This document shows, in pieces, positions 35,309 to 45,755 of a DNA stretch of 64,000 bases. This DNA is from Bacteroidales bacterium. GTDB lineage: Bacteria > Bacteroidota > Bacteroidia > Bacteroidales > Lentimicrobiaceae. The translations under genes and the position numbers were made by a program. Within the stretch, counting starts at the first letter, position 1, and every line of letters starts with the position of its first letter. The stretch covers positions 31,463-95,462 of the forward strand of contig JAEUTG010000019.1 in NCBI GenBank assembly GCA_016788045.1. The letters run 5' to 3'. The notes below the pieces were generated by a model. That model saw nothing but the letters and a program-made list of their open reading frames with translations, ran no database searches and was not told the DNA's origin.

Positions 35309-36748
35309 ATGAGAAAACAAATTGCCATCATCGCTGGTCTTCTTGCAATGTTCACCATGCCTGCAGGAGCGCAGCAGGTGTGGACACTCGAGCAATGTGT
35401 AAACCATGCCCTCACCAACAACCTTCAGGTTAAACAGCAGATGCTGCTGGTAGAAGCTGCAAAAGCAGATGTACTGCAGTCGAAACTTGACCTCCTGCCT
35501 TCGGTTACCGGAAATGCTTCGCATGCCTATAATTACGGGCAGACCATTGACCGCTATACCAACCAGTTTGCCACCAGCCGCGTTCAGTCGAATAACTTCT
35601 ATCTTCAAAGCGGCGTTACCCTTTTCAATGGATTCCAGAAACTGAATACCATCAAACAGAACCAGCTGAACCTGCTGGCATCCCAGAAAGAGGCCGATCG
35701 CCTGCTGAACGACATTTCCATCAACATTGCTACCTTCTATCTTCAGGTGCTTTTTTACAAGGAACTGGTCAATATCCGCCGCAATCAGCTGGACATCACC
35801 AGCCAGCAGGTTGACCGGATGAAAAAACTGGTGAATGCAGGAACCATGGCTGCCGGGGATGCCTATACCATCGAAGCCCAGTATGCGGTTGAGGAATCAA
35901 GCCTGATAGATGCTGAAAACAATCTTAGTATTTCGTTGCTGACACTGAGTCAGTTGCTTGATCTTCCGACTTCCGACGGTTTTGATATTGAGGTTCCGGC
36001 GCTGGTGATGGATGGGGAGCCTTCACTGATTGCGAATCCCGACCAGATTTTTACTTATGCGAAAGAGCATATGCCGGAAATCCAGGCGTCGGAATACCGT
36101 TTACAGAGTAGTGAAAAGCAGCTCGAAAGGGCCAGAGGGAGCTATTATCCTTCACTCGCCCTGAGCGGAAGTTGGGGAACCGGTTATTCAGGGGCCAGTC
36201 AGGTAATCGACCAGACGCTGCCGGCAGAGGACAGGCTGATAGGTTATGCAGTCGGAACAGGGTCAGTTTCGTACCCCGTTTATTCGCCCTGGGTTGATTA
36301 CACATACAAAACCAAGGCCTGGAGTGACCAGATACAGGACAACAACAACCAGACCATCGGCCTTTACCTCACCATACCGGTGTTTAACGGCTGGCAGAGT
36401 CGCACCATGGTTAGCAAGGCGAAAATTTCGGTCGAAAATTCGAGGCTGGAATATGAGCTTCAGAAAATGCAGCTCCGCAAAACAATTCAACAGGCATGGG
36501 CTGATGCCAATGCTTCACTCAAACAATTCCGTGCTTCAGAAAAGAAGGTGAATGCAACCCGGGAGTCATTCCGTTATGCCGAGCAGAAATTCGAAGTAGG
36601 AATCATGAATTCAGTGGATTACAACAATGCAAAAAAGGACCTCTCGAATGCGGAATCAGAGCAGCTGCAGTCGAGGTACGATTTCATTTTTAAAACCACA
36701 GTTCTCGATTTTTACATGGGCAAACCGCTGAGTCTCAAAAGACAATAA
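35309..36748 (+). CDS. TolC-family outer-membrane efflux protein
   Basis: This 479-residue protein has a signal peptide (ends PAGAQQ) and two tandem efflux repeats of long helices and short strands. They start WTLEQCVNHALTNNLQVKQQ and HMPEIQASEYRLQSSEKQLE. It would form the trimeric outer-membrane channel and periplasmic tunnel of an efflux or type I secretion system. The next gene encodes a fitting membrane-fusion protein 183 bp downstream. Confidence 0.9.
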   Translation: MRKQIAIIAGLLAMFTMPAGAQQVWTLEQCVNHALTNNLQVKQQMLLVEAAKADVLQSKLDLLPSVTGNASHAYNYGQTIDRYTNQFATSRVQSNNFYLQSGVTLFNGFQKLNTIKQNQLNLLASQKEADRLLNDISINIATFYLQVLFYKELVNIRRNQLDITSQQVDRMKKLVNAGTMAAGDAYTIEAQYAVEESSLIDAENNLSISLLTLSQLLDLPTSDGFDIEVPALVMDGEPSLIANPDQIFTYAKEHMPEIQASEYRLQSSEKQLERARGSYYPSLALSGSWGTGYSGASQVIDQTLPAEDRLIGYAVGTGSVSYPVYSPWVDYTYKTKAWSDQIQDNNNQTIGLYLTIPVFNGWQSRTMVSKAKISVENSRLEYELQKMQLRKTIQQAWADANASLKQFRASEKKVNATRESFRYAEQKFEVGIMNSVDYNNAKKDLSNAESEQLQSRYDFIFKTTVLDFYMGKPLSLKRQ

Positions 36749-36931
36749 TCTTTGGAGATCATGCTTACCAACCTTCAAAAGCAATGCAGGGCTGAATGCT
36801 GCCTCCACAATCATTCAGGCCGGCCAATTCGTCAGATGGGTTAATGGGCAGAAAATAAGGGATTACAACATTCACCGGGTCGATGAGAGGGCCCGGTGAA
36901 ATTTCGTTAAAATACCGTAACAAAGGAAAAA

Positions 36932-38287
36932 ATGAGAAAGAGAAAAAATCTGATCAGGATAGGAATCGGTATCCTGGTTGTGCTGATTGTTGTGCTGGCG
37001 GTAGCCCGCAAAAAGGGGTTCATTGGTGAAGAGGAGGTCGTAAAGGTCACCGCCGAAAAGGCTTCTCCAAGATCAATCATTGAAACGGTTTCGGCCAATG
37101 GGAAAATTCAGCCGGAAGCTGAAGTGAAAATCTCTCCGGATGTGAGCGGGGAGGTGATTGAAGTGTTTGTGAAGGAGGGCGATGAAGTGAAGGCCGGCAC
37201 CCTGCTGGCACGCATCGATCCGAAAATCTACGCGTCAAACTTCGACCGCATTCAGGCCAGCCTCAATACCCAGAAGGCCAGCCTTGCCAACGCGCGGGCG
37301 AGGTTAGCCCAGGTTCAGGCCCAGTTTATCAATGCCAAAGCAAGTTATGAGCGCAATCAGCAGTTGTGGAACCAGAAAGCCATCTCAGCCTCGGAGTATG
37401 ATGCTGCCAAATCGGCCTTTGAAGTCGCGAAAGCAGAGGTAACGGCTGCTGAAGAAAATGTGAAGGGTGCCGACTTCGCTGTGAAAAGTGCCGAAGCTTC
37501 GGTGAAGGAAGCCGGGGAGAATCTCTATAAGACTTCGATTTATGCCCCGGTATCCGGTACCATCTCTAAACTGAATGTTGAGAAAGGCGAAAGGGTCGCC
37601 GGAGCCTCGCAGTTTTCTGCCGGTACCGAAATTCTCCGCATTGCCAACCTTGCCGTGATGGAAGTCATCGTGAGTGTCAACGAAAACGACATCGTGAGGG
37701 TGGCCCTCAACGACACTGCCCTGGTGGAAGTTGATTCTTACCTCAACCGTAAGTTTAAAGGGGTGGTAACCGAGATTGCCACTTCCGCAAACATCAGCGG
37801 ACTCAGCGCCGACCAGGTGACCAATTTCGATGTAAAAATCCGTATGCTTCCCGAATCTTACAGCGACCTGGTACCTGCTGACCGGCCAAACGCCTCTCCC
37901 TTCAGACCGGGAATGTCAGCAACAGTAGATATTCAGACTGAATCGGTGCACAATGTGCTGGCAGTACCCATACAGGCAGTTACCACCCGCGAAGATTCCA
38001 CCAGAATGAAGGTTGAACGAAATCAGAAGGAAGCTGAGAACAAGGAAACCGACAATGCAGAAAAGAAGAGCGAACCTGTTCAGGAGTATGTTTTTCTTGT
38101 AAGCGAAGGAAAAGCTAAGCTTCAGAAAGTGAAAACCGGCATTCAGGATAACAGCCATATCACCATCACCGACGGATTAAAAGCCGGAGATGAGGTCATC
38201 AGCGGTCCTTACCGGGCGGTTTCAAAGACCCTGAAAGACGGAGATAAAATCAAGGTTGTCGACAAGGAAGAGTTGTTCAGGAAGTAG
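36932..38287 (+). CDS. Membrane-fusion (periplasmic adaptor) protein, MacA/HlyD type
   Basis: This 451-residue protein has an N-terminal membrane anchor (about 8-27), a lipoyl half-motif around EVKISPDVSGEVIEVFVKEGDEV, a long helical hairpin (about 95-195), the second lipoyl half SIYAPVSGTISKLNVEKGE, beta-barrel and proximal domains, and a lysine/glutamate-rich insert near 355-385. It links an inner-membrane pump to TolC. The MacB-like ABC genes that usually follow in Bacteroidota are missing here; tsaB comes next after 15 bp. Confidence 0.88.
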   Translation: MRKRKNLIRIGIGILVVLIVVLAVARKKGFIGEEEVVKVTAEKASPRSIIETVSANGKIQPEAEVKISPDVSGEVIEVFVKEGDEVKAGTLLARIDPKIYASNFDRIQASLNTQKASLANARARLAQVQAQFINAKASYERNQQLWNQKAISASEYDAAKSAFEVAKAEVTAAEENVKGADFAVKSAEASVKEAGENLYKTSIYAPVSGTISKLNVEKGERVAGASQFSAGTEILRIANLAVMEVIVSVNENDIVRVALNDTALVEVDSYLNRKFKGVVTEIATSANISGLSADQVTNFDVKIRMLPESYSDLVPADRPNASPFRPGMSATVDIQTESVHNVLAVPIQAVTTREDSTRMKVERNQKEAENKETDNAEKKSEPVQEYVFLVSEGKAKLQKVKTGIQDNSHITITDGLKAGDEVISGPYRAVSKTLKDGDKIKVVDKEELFRK

Positions 38288-38302
38288 CAGGGTCTGTTAA
38301 TC

Positions 38303-39007
38303 ATGGCGTTAATTCTCAGTATAGAGACAGCAACAGCTGTCTGCAGTGTCTGTCTCTCTGATGGGGAAAAAATACTCGCCCTCAGGGAAACTTCAGAGCA
38401 CAACTCCCATTCGAGGGTAGTCACCGTGTTTGTGGATGAGATCTTCCTGGAAACCGGTATAGCGCGATCCGCCCTGGATGCGGTGGCAGTGAGCAAAGGT
38501 CCCGGCTCTTATACCGGTCTCAGGATTGGCGTGTCGACCGCCAAGGGACTGTGTTACGGGCTCGATAAACCCCTCATCGGTGTTGCAACGCTCGAATCCA
38601 TGGCCTGGGGCATGAAGCAGGCAATTGAAATGCCTTACGACGGACTGCCGGTCATGTATGTTCCGGTAATTGATGCCCGCCGGATGGAGGTATATACCGC
38701 CCTGTTTGATGATTCACTGAAGCAGATCAGGGAAACCTCCGCTGAAATCATCGATGCAGCGTCGTTCAACGATCTGACCCGAACCTACCGGCTGATACTG
38801 GGTGGTGACGGAGCCCTGAAATGCCGTAGTGTGCTCAACCATCCGAACATCCATATTGCAGAGGACTTTGAAGTCTCTGCCAGGTATTTGGTTACACCAG
38901 CCAACAGGAGTTTCGAAGCAGGATTGTTCGAAGACACAGCCTATTTTGAGCCATTTTACCTGAAGGATTTTATTGCCGGAAAGCCAAAAGTCAAGGGACT
39001 GGACTAG
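38303..39007 (+). CDS. tsaB: tRNA threonylcarbamoyladenosine synthesis protein TsaB
   Basis: This 234-residue protein is of the TsaB type, the non-catalytic partner of TsaD in making t6A37 in tRNAs reading ANN codons. The N-terminus LILSIETATAVCSVCL and the block SKGPGSYTGLRIGVSTAKGL are diagnostic. The C-terminal domain is short, as usual. It follows the adaptor gene by 15 bp and is probably cotranscribed by chance rather than by function. It is convergent with menE. Confidence 0.92.
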   Translation: MALILSIETATAVCSVCLSDGEKILALRETSEHNSHSRVVTVFVDEIFLETGIARSALDAVAVSKGPGSYTGLRIGVSTAKGLCYGLDKPLIGVATLESMAWGMKQAIEMPYDGLPVMYVPVIDARRMEVYTALFDDSLKQIRETSAEIIDAASFNDLTRTYRLILGGDGALKCRSVLNHPNIHIAEDFEVSARYLVTPANRSFEAGLFEDTAYFEPFYLKDFIAGKPKVKGLD

Positions 39008-39019
39008 CAGGAAAAGGCC

Positions 39020-40138
39020 TTATACCTGAAAGAACCCCAGGTCCTTCACCACCGTCTTCATGCTTTCGTTCCGGTTGATCTTACCGCTGGCAGTATAGGC
39101 AAACTTCCTGCTGAACAGGATTTTACGTGGCATCTCTTCACGGGTCAGGAACGTTTTTAACCGGTCAGCAATGTGGTTTACTGCAGTGGCTTCGGGTACT
39201 TCGGCGACTTCAACCACCAGCACAGGAACCTCTCCGAGTTTCTGATCCGGTAAAGCGGTGACAAAGAAGTTACCCTCAATGATTTGCGCGGCTTTCTTTT
39301 CGATCTGTTCGGGATGTAGTTTCCTGCCGCCGCAATTGATCACAAAATCTGCCCTTCCGAGCCATTCGAAGGAATCGGCAGAAATGAGCCTGACTACGTC
39401 GTTGGTAATGATGGGCCCACCATCAATGAAAGGGACTTCAGCCGTGAGGCATCCCCTTTCATCTGCAGCAATGCTTACTCCGGGCAAAACGGTGTATGCT
39501 CCCGACCGGGCAGGGCCGTTCAACCGCCTTACCGCAATGTGGGTTAGGGTTTCGGTCATCCCATAGGTAGCATAGTAATTGCCCGGAAGCATTTCCAGTT
39601 TCTTCTCCAGTTCCGGGTCGAGGGGTGCCCCGCCGATAATCAGGGTGCCGATGGATTGCAGCTTAAACGCTGTTTCAGGAATCTGAAGAGAATTGAATAC
39701 CTGGGCCGGCACCATGGCAGCAAATGCTATAGCCGATTCTTTGGAACCATATTCCAGCGGTGAACCCTTTGGGGGAACCGTGATCAGGTTTAAGCGGTGA
39801 ACCATCGCCCTCACCACCATCATCATGCCGGCGATGGTGGATGCACTCAGACAAAGCAGGGCATTGCTTCCCTCGCGGAGGCTGAAATATTTTCCGGTCA
39901 TTACGGCCGAAGCAACCATGGCCTTTTTGCTCACAGTCCGCACTGCGGGGTCGCCGGTTGATCCGGATGTGTAGACTTCCAGTGAGTCAGAACTGCCGGT
40001 CCACTGCAACAGAAAAGAGCCAATCGCCTGCTCCCATGCTTCAGGAGATTCCTCCTTCAGTTTTCGGGCAAGCCTGACCAGAGCCTCACCCTGATGGGAA
40101 GTGCCGTTGAGGATAAGGGTGCCGGGGATTTCTGACAT
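39020..40138 (-). CDS. menE: o-Succinylbenzoate-CoA ligase
   Basis: This 372-residue AMP-forming ligase activates o-succinylbenzoate with CoA in menaquinone synthesis. Motifs are the phosphate loop YTSGSTGDPAVR, ATYGMTETLTHIA, the WLGRADFVINCGGRKLHPEQIE hinge region and a C-terminal lysine in ASGKINR. It is shorter than most acyl-CoA ligases, as is common for Bacteroidota MenE, because the N-terminal domain is reduced. It is the last gene of the men operon and 12 bp from menC. Confidence 0.9.
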   Translation of the reverse strand: MSEIPGTLILNGTSHQGEALVRLARKLKEESPEAWEQAIGSFLLQWTGSSDSLEVYTSGSTGDPAVRTVSKKAMVASAVMTGKYFSLREGSNALLCLSASTIAGMMMVVRAMVHRLNLITVPPKGSPLEYGSKESAIAFAAMVPAQVFNSLQIPETAFKLQSIGTLIIGGAPLDPELEKKLEMLPGNYYATYGMTETLTHIAVRRLNGPARSGAYTVLPGVSIAADERGCLTAEVPFIDGGPIITNDVVRLISADSFEWLGRADFVINCGGRKLHPEQIEKKAAQIIEGNFFVTALPDQKLGEVPVLVVEVAEVPEATAVNHIADRLKTFLTREEMPRKILFSRKFAYTASGKINRNESMKTVVKDLGFFQV

Positions 40139-40150
40139 AGGTAGGGATGG

Positions 40151-41203
40151 CTAAATAAGGGATGTTAAATCCAGTGTTTTCTCCGGATTATAACGCACAA
40201 CCCCATGGATGGTTTCAACAGGAGAAGGGATGTTGAATGTAAAAAGGTCGCCGGTGCCCAGTCCCTGCACCTGACTGTTACCGGTTGAGGCTGTCCATTG
40301 CGCCAGGGCATTCAGGCCTATGGCCGATTCGAGGGCAGAATTGGTCCACCAGGGGATGCCGGCCGCTCCGGCGGCTTCCACCCAATCATTTGCCGCGCTG
40401 AATCCGCCCAGCAGGGAGGGTTTGAGAACGAGAAAGGCGGGTTTAATCAGCGAAAGCAGATTTCTTCTTGAATCGGGGAAAGTTACCCCAATCAGCTCTT
40501 CGTCGAGGGCGATGGCCACTGGTGAATCTGCACACAATGCAGCCATGGCTTCATGCTGACCTTTCTGTATGGGTTGCTCTACAGAATGTATCTCATATTC
40601 TGCCAGCCGGTTCAGCATGTTCAAGGCTTCACGGGGACTGTAAGCACCGTTGGCATCGAGGCGGATGCTGACCTCTTCGGGCCTGAATTCCCGGCGGATG
40701 GTTTTTATAACTGCCAGTTCTTCGGACATGGGCCAGGCCCCGATCTTCATTTTAATGGTGTGGTGCCCCGACAGAAGTTTCTGTTCTATCTGTTTGAGCA
40801 TCTCACCGGGGGGGCTCATCCAGATGAGTCCATGGTTGCGCAGGACAGTTTTCCCTTCGGTAAAGCTGGAAGGGAAGTACACACCTTTGCCCCCGTTTTT
40901 GAGGTCGGTGAAGGCCATGTTGATGGCTGTCTGCACAGCCGGCCAATCGGAGAGATCGCTGTGTGGCTCTGCCGAAAGCCTTTCCACTTCGCGGCAAACA
41001 TCGTGAATTCTTTTTTCAAGGTCAGGGCGGTCGTCAGGGCTGAGTCCGGGGATGATGCTGCATTCGCCGGTTCCGTTTAGCCCGGGCTGTTCAGTATCGC
41101 GAAGGAAAATAAAATAACTGACTTTCTCTCTCAGTTCTCCGCGAGAGGTGCCGGCTGGTTTCTTAAACCTGAATCTGATGAGTTTGTAGTTTGCGGTCAG
41201 CAT
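40151..41203 (-). CDS. menC: o-Succinylbenzoate synthase
   Basis: This 350-residue enolase-superfamily enzyme dehydrates SHCHC to o-succinylbenzoate. Visible are the catalytic lysine in TIKMKIGAW, the metal ligands in IRLDANGAY, HSVEQPI and ALDEEL, and the second lysine in LVLKPSLLGGF. Its start overlaps the menA stop by 7 bp, so translation is likely coupled. The substrate SHCHC normally needs MenH, not found in this cluster. Confidence 0.92.
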   Translation of the reverse strand: MLTANYKLIRFRFKKPAGTSRGELREKVSYFIFLRDTEQPGLNGTGECSIIPGLSPDDRPDLEKRIHDVCREVERLSAEPHSDLSDWPAVQTAINMAFTDLKNGGKGVYFPSSFTEGKTVLRNHGLIWMSPPGEMLKQIEQKLLSGHHTIKMKIGAWPMSEELAVIKTIRREFRPEEVSIRLDANGAYSPREALNMLNRLAEYEIHSVEQPIQKGQHEAMAALCADSPVAIALDEELIGVTFPDSRRNLLSLIKPAFLVLKPSLLGGFSAANDWVEAAGAAGIPWWTNSALESAIGLNALAQWTASTGNSQVQGLGTGDLFTFNIPSPVETIHGVVRYNPEKTLDLTSLI

Positions 41204-42111
41204 GATACAATCAGTCCGATTCCGAAAATGACTACCGTGGCAAAAGTCGTCAGGGCAAGCCGTTTAAGCTGTGGGTCAAGTTCTGCAGGAACCTTTATGC
41301 TGAACACACTGTGGAGGTGAACAAGGAGCAAAGGCAGGGTGATGAGGAAAATGTACTGCATGGGACCGCTGTAATTGACCAGGGTATAGGCGATCAGGGC
41401 CAAAGGAGCTGCCGAGATAAGGAGCAGGTGATAGAACCTGGCTTTTTGTGACCCCATGATCACCACCAGGGTGCGTTTGCCGGCATTGCTGTCGCTGTTT
41501 ACGTCGCGCATGTTGTTGAGGTTGAGCACTGCCGTACTCAGGAAACCGATGGCAGCCCCCGGCAACAGGAGGTCTGACTGCAGATGGCCGGAGTGGAGAA
41601 AGTAGGTGCCGAGTACGCCGGTAAGCCCGAAGAACAGAAATACAAAAAGGTCACCCAGCCCGGAATAACCGTAGGGTTTTTTCCCGACAGTGTAATAGAT
41701 GGCCGCGGCAATGGCTCCCAGTCCAAGTATCAGAAAAAGTACCCAGTTGAGGGCATTTCCGGTTCCAAGTCCGGCGAAGATGAGCAACAGGCCCGAAATA
41801 AAGGCAAGCATTCCGGTAACCGCCATCCCCAGGCGCATGGCAGCAGCTGATATTGCGCCGCTCTGCACAGCTCTTCTGGGGCCAACCCGTTCGGCATTGT
41901 CGGCACCATTTTGCGAATCACCATAGTCGTTGGCCAGATTGGAGAGAATCTGCAGAAACAGGGTGGTAAGCAGGGCAAGCCAGAGCACACTCCACCGGAA
42001 GTTTTTGTCGTGATAGGCAACAAAACTTCCCAGCAGTGAACTGGAGAATGCTAGCGGTAAGGTTCGCGGACGCATGGCATGTATCCATGCGTGTATTTTT
42101 GTTTTGTTCAT
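41197..42111 (-). CDS. menA: 1,4-Dihydroxy-2-naphthoate polyprenyltransferase
   Basis: This 304-residue UbiA-family membrane enzyme attaches the prenyl chain to dihydroxynaphthoate. The two aspartate-rich motifs are NDYGDSQNGADN and NMRDVNSDSNAGKRT. About eight to nine hydrophobic segments fit the family. It comes 18 bp after menB and overlaps menC by 7 bp. Confidence 0.93.
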   Translation of the reverse strand: MNKTKIHAWIHAMRPRTLPLAFSSSLLGSFVAYHDKNFRWSVLWLALLTTLFLQILSNLANDYGDSQNGADNAERVGPRRAVQSGAISAAAMRLGMAVTGMLAFISGLLLIFAGLGTGNALNWVLFLILGLGAIAAAIYYTVGKKPYGYSGLGDLFVFLFFGLTGVLGTYFLHSGHLQSDLLLPGAAIGFLSTAVLNLNNMRDVNSDSNAGKRTLVVIMGSQKARFYHLLLISAAPLALIAYTLVNYSGPMQYIFLITLPLLLVHLHSVFSIKVPAELDPQLKRLALTTFATVVIFGIGLIVSC

Positions 42112-42129
42112 CGGGTATAATTGCCTGGA

Positions 42130-42954
42130 TCAGGGAAATTTCGGGAACCGGCCAAAATCGGGTTTCCGTTTTTCAAGAAAGGCCTTTTTGCCTTCCTGTG
42201 CCTCTTCGGTAAGGTAGTAAAGCAGGGTGGCATTCCCTGCCAGCTCCTGGATTCCGGCCTGACCATCGAGCTCTGCATTCAGGCACATTTTAAGCATTCT
42301 CAGGGCGAGCGGGCTGCGTTCCATCATGGTTTTGCACCAGTCGACCACCTCATCTTCCAGCTGACTCAAGGGAACGACTTTGTTCACCAGGCCCATCTCA
42401 AGGGCTTCCTGAGCTGAATACTGCCTGCAGAGAAACCAGATTTCGCGTGCTTTTTTCTGTCCGACGATGCGCGCGAGATAAGAGGAACCAAACCCGCCGT
42501 CGAAGCTTCCTACCTTGGGGCCGGTTTGTCCGAAGATGGCGTTATCCGAGGCAATGGTAAGATCGCAGACAACATGCAGCACATGGCCGCCACCGATGGC
42601 ATATCCGTTGACCATGGCCACCACGGGCTTAGGCAGTGAGCGGATCATTTTCTGCAAATCAAGTACATTCAGGCGCGGGATGCCGTCTTTGCCCACATAT
42701 CCCCCCACACCCTTGATGTTCTGGTCGCCTCCGCTGCAGAAAGCCTTGTCGCCTTCACCGGTAATCACCACAACGCCTACTTCATCGGCTTCGCGGCAAT
42801 ACCGCATGGCATCAATCATTTCCATGATGGTGTCGGGGGTAAAGGCGTTGCGGTACCGGGGCCGGTTGATGGTAATGCGGGCAATGCCTTCGAAAAAATC
42901 AAACCTGATCTCTTCGTATTCCTTTATGGTGGTCCAGATTCGTGTTGCTGTCAT
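42130..42954 (-). CDS. menB: 1,4-Dihydroxy-2-naphthoyl-CoA synthase
   Basis: This 274-residue crotonase-family enzyme closes the naphthoquinone ring from o-succinylbenzoyl-CoA. Diagnostic segments are [16 protein letters not shown], the oxyanion block [36 protein letters not shown], and a C-terminal tail [20 protein letters not shown]. The start overlaps the menD stop by 4 bp (ATGA type). Confidence 0.95.
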   Translation of the reverse strand: MTATRIWTTIKEYEEIRFDFFEGIARITINRPRYRNAFTPDTIMEMIDAMRYCREADEVGVVVITGEGDKAFCSGGDQNIKGVGGYVGKDGIPRLNVLDLQKMIRSLPKPVVAMVNGYAIGGGHVLHVVCDLTIASDNAIFGQTGPKVGSFDGGFGSSYLARIVGQKKAREIWFLCRQYSAQEALEMGLVNKVVPLSQLEDEVVDWCKTMMERSPLALRMLKMCLNAELDGQAGIQELAGNATLLYYLTEEAQEGKKAFLEKRKPDFGRFPKFP

Positions 42955-44645
42955 GCGTTTAAGAATTTAAAGTAATCTTTTAACACCTTTGCGCTCTCTA
43001 TGTTCGGAGTGAATATTTCGAGCAAGGCAGCTTTCTGCCGGCTGTAATCATAGAAATCGTCCAATACCGCGAGCAGGCTTTGTTTGTCGGTAGCCCTGAA
43101 ATAATTCAGCCCGAAAGCCGAAACCAGGCCTTCGGCTGAGTATGGGTGGACCGTTTCGATGTATGGCTCCATCGCAGGAAAGTCTGCAGGGCCCTCGAGA
43201 ATCCTGAAGATGTTTCCCCCGCCGTTGTTGATCAGCACAATCCTGAACCTTACATCCAGCTGCTGGTTCCACAAGGCGTTGCTGTCGTACAGAAAACCTA
43301 TATCGCCACTGATCACGGTTACCGGTTCCGCTGAAACCGAAGCGGCTCCGGCAGCCGTCGAAACACATCCGTCAATGCCGCTGGTGCCACGGTTGGCCGC
43401 AGTCAGGAAACCGGGTTTATGGTCGAAAAGCTGGGCATACCTTACCGGGGTACTGTTGGACAGATGAACCCATGTGTTTACAGGAATGTGATTAAATAGT
43501 ACATCATAAACCTGAAAATCAGAGTATTGAATAGAAGCAGTGTAGCGATTGTGCAATTGCTTCCTGATGGAAGATCTGTCGTGCCACAACCTGCGGTAAC
43601 TGCCGGGGTTGTTGACGCTGTTGGCTGCAAGCTGACCCGCAAATACCTCAGCTTTTACAGGAATGGTAAGGGTCAGCGACTGGTAGGTGTCAAGATAAAA
43701 TTCATCCGGGTCATCGCCGGTGTGCCAGTGTTCAGCGGGCTTCATTTTACGGATCAGCGACTTGATTTTTTTTGAAACCACCGCTCCTCCGAATGTAAGC
43801 AGAATGTCAGGCCTGAACTCCGCCGTTGCAGATTCGTCCATCCCGTCAATCACCCGGTCGATGCAGCCGATATAAGCCGGGTTGTAAAGATTGGATGTGG
43901 TCTCGGTAAGGACAATGACCGAATCGTTTTGTGCCAGTTGATCGAGTGCTGACTGAAGTGGCAGGTTTTGTGGCAACTGGCCGGTAAGGATCATTTTACG
44001 ACCCGCGTTGTTCCAACGGGTGGTAAGCCGTGACAGCTCCGCCTCTGAAACCACGGTTTCGCAGGCAGCCATGCGGATGTTCCGCACGGTTGGCTGTGAA
44101 GGCTGTTCAGCGATGTTGTAGAGGGGTTCAGTCAGGGGCAGGTTGATGTGAACAGGGCCGGCAGCCGGGTAGAGGCAACGGTCAATCGCCTCGTTGATCA
44201 GACGTTCTGTGTACCATTGCTGATCGGGCATGGCAGCAGATACCGGAAGCTGATAGCTTTTGCGTATGTAGTTCGCAAAAATCCCTTCCTGACGGATGGT
44301 CTGTCCGTCACCCTGGTCAATCCACTCTTCAGGACGGTCGGCGGTAATCACCAGAAGAGGGACTTTCTGATAATATGCTTCGGCGATGGCTGGTGCGTAA
44401 TTGAGGCTGGCAGATCCGGATGTGCAGACCAGGGCAACTGGTCTGCCCGAGGTGAGGGCGATGCCGAGGGCATAAAAGCCGGCACTCCGTTCATCGGCTA
44501 TACTGACAAGGTTAAGCTGCTCGTATTGCGAGAGTATGATTATCACGGGAGCGTTGCGCGAGCCCGGTGAGACAACCACATGGGTTATCCCCTTTTCTGT
44601 CATCAGCATCGCCAGCAGGCTGATCTGCTCCTTGCCTTTGTTCAT
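42951..44645 (-). CDS. menD: SEPHCHC synthase (2-oxoglutarate decarboxylase step)
   Basis: This 564-residue thiamine-diphosphate enzyme joins isochorismate and 2-oxoglutarate to SEPHCHC. The N-terminal pyrimidine domain has [15 protein letters not shown] and [20 protein letters not shown]. The C-terminal PP domain has the metal-binding [16 protein letters not shown] and [11 protein letters not shown]. The length and motifs are those of a complete MenD. It is 9 bp after menF. Confidence 0.94.
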   Translation of the reverse strand: MNKGKEQISLLAMLMTEKGITHVVVSPGSRNAPVIIILSQYEQLNLVSIADERSAGFYALGIALTSGRPVALVCTSGSASLNYAPAIAEAYYQKVPLLVITADRPEEWIDQGDGQTIRQEGIFANYIRKSYQLPVSAAMPDQQWYTERLINEAIDRCLYPAAGPVHINLPLTEPLYNIAEQPSQPTVRNIRMAACETVVSEAELSRLTTRWNNAGRKMILTGQLPQNLPLQSALDQLAQNDSVIVLTETTSNLYNPAYIGCIDRVIDGMDESATAEFRPDILLTFGGAVVSKKIKSLIRKMKPAEHWHTGDDPDEFYLDTYQSLTLTIPVKAEVFAGQLAANSVNNPGSYRRLWHDRSSIRKQLHNRYTASIQYSDFQVYDVLFNHIPVNTWVHLSNSTPVRYAQLFDHKPGFLTAANRGTSGIDGCVSTAAGAASVSAEPVTVISGDIGFLYDSNALWNQQLDVRFRIVLINNGGGNIFRILEGPADFPAMEPYIETVHPYSAEGLVSAFGLNYFRATDKQSLLAVLDDFYDYSRQKAALLEIFTPNIESAKVLKDYFKFLNA

Positions 44646-44654
44646 GTGTTGGAA

Positions 44655-45752
44655 TCAGTCTGCTAAATTCTGCATTTTTTCGATTACCGGCAACAGTGTT
44701 GTGCTTTTAAGCCTGGTTTCTTCCCATTCTGCGGCGGGGTCTGACAGTGCGGTAAGTCCGCCACCCACATACACCAGTACCCCATCGTTGATCATTTGCA
44801 TACAGCGGAGGTTGACAAACAGGCTGATTTCTCCGGCCCAGACCGGACCCAGATAGCCGGTGTAGTAGGTGCGGTCGTGCTTTTCAGTCTGACGGATCAT
44901 GGCTTCAGCATTCAGGGTGGGCAGCCCGCATACGGCCGGGGTCGGATGGAGTGCATTCACCACTGATGGCATCTGCTGAATGTTGCTTAATGCTGTGATG
45001 TCGGTGCGCAGATGCTCCAGCCTGCCGGCTTTCACAGTATAGGGCGATGTTGCAGTGATGCCTGTACAGCCTTGCTGCTGAAGATGATCAACGATGTAAC
45101 GGCTTACAATGGCATGTTCGTCATGCTCCTTGGCCGACCATTCTGCCCCGGACTGCACATCGCGGGTGCCTGCCAGTGCCATGGTTCTGATGGATGACTC
45201 ACGGAATCGGATAAGGGTTTCAGGTGTGGCTCCGGCCCAGGTGCCATAACCCGGGAATGCTGCCAGGTAAACAAAAGCATCAGGATAAAGGTCGCAAAGC
45301 ATGTTGAACAACGCCGCAGGCTTGTGTGCGCCCGTGGCCGGAATCAGGATCTGCCTCGACAGCACAACTTTACCGGCTTGCCCGGCATTGATCAGGTCTC
45401 TGATATGTGCAACCTGTGTGAGATATTCATCCCTGTCGGCCTGGTGAATTCGCTGACCCTGAATGCCGGAGGGTGATTCAGCTCCCGCGATGAGGTCGGA
45501 ACGGCTCAGGTGTGTGATTTCTTGTATATCCTCAGCTTCGAGCCAGAGTACCGGAAGTTCCTTGCCGAAAGGAGCCATAACAAAGCCGGGTTTTCCCTCT
45601 TTCAGGATGGTATTATCGGTGAGCCCCGAAATGCTTCCTTTAAAAAGCATCCGGGCTGAACGTCCGGGAAGGCTGAACGCCGCCATTCCAAACGATTGAT
45701 TGTCAGTATTCAACTGCATATCTTTATCAGGATTCAAAGGCCTGAATGGCAT
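44655..45752 (-). CDS. menF: Isochorismate synthase
   Basis: This 365-residue chorismate-binding enzyme converts chorismate to isochorismate, the entry to menaquinone. The conserved C-terminal block is present: GATPETLIRF, TMALAGTRDV, KEHDEHAIVSRYIVD, HPTPAVCGLPT and YTGYLGPV. Its N-terminal part is short, as in other Bacteroidota MenF. It is 3 bp after the thioesterase gene. Confidence 0.92.
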   Translation of the reverse strand: MPFRPLNPDKDMQLNTDNQSFGMAAFSLPGRSARMLFKGSISGLTDNTILKEGKPGFVMAPFGKELPVLWLEAEDIQEITHLSRSDLIAGAESPSGIQGQRIHQADRDEYLTQVAHIRDLINAGQAGKVVLSRQILIPATGAHKPAALFNMLCDLYPDAFVYLAAFPGYGTWAGATPETLIRFRESSIRTMALAGTRDVQSGAEWSAKEHDEHAIVSRYIVDHLQQQGCTGITATSPYTVKAGRLEHLRTDITALSNIQQMPSVVNALHPTPAVCGLPTLNAEAMIRQTEKHDRTYYTGYLGPVWAGEISLFVNLRCMQMINDGVLVYVGGGLTALSDPAAEWEETRLKSTTLLPVIEKMQNLAD

Positions 45753-45755
45753 GAA

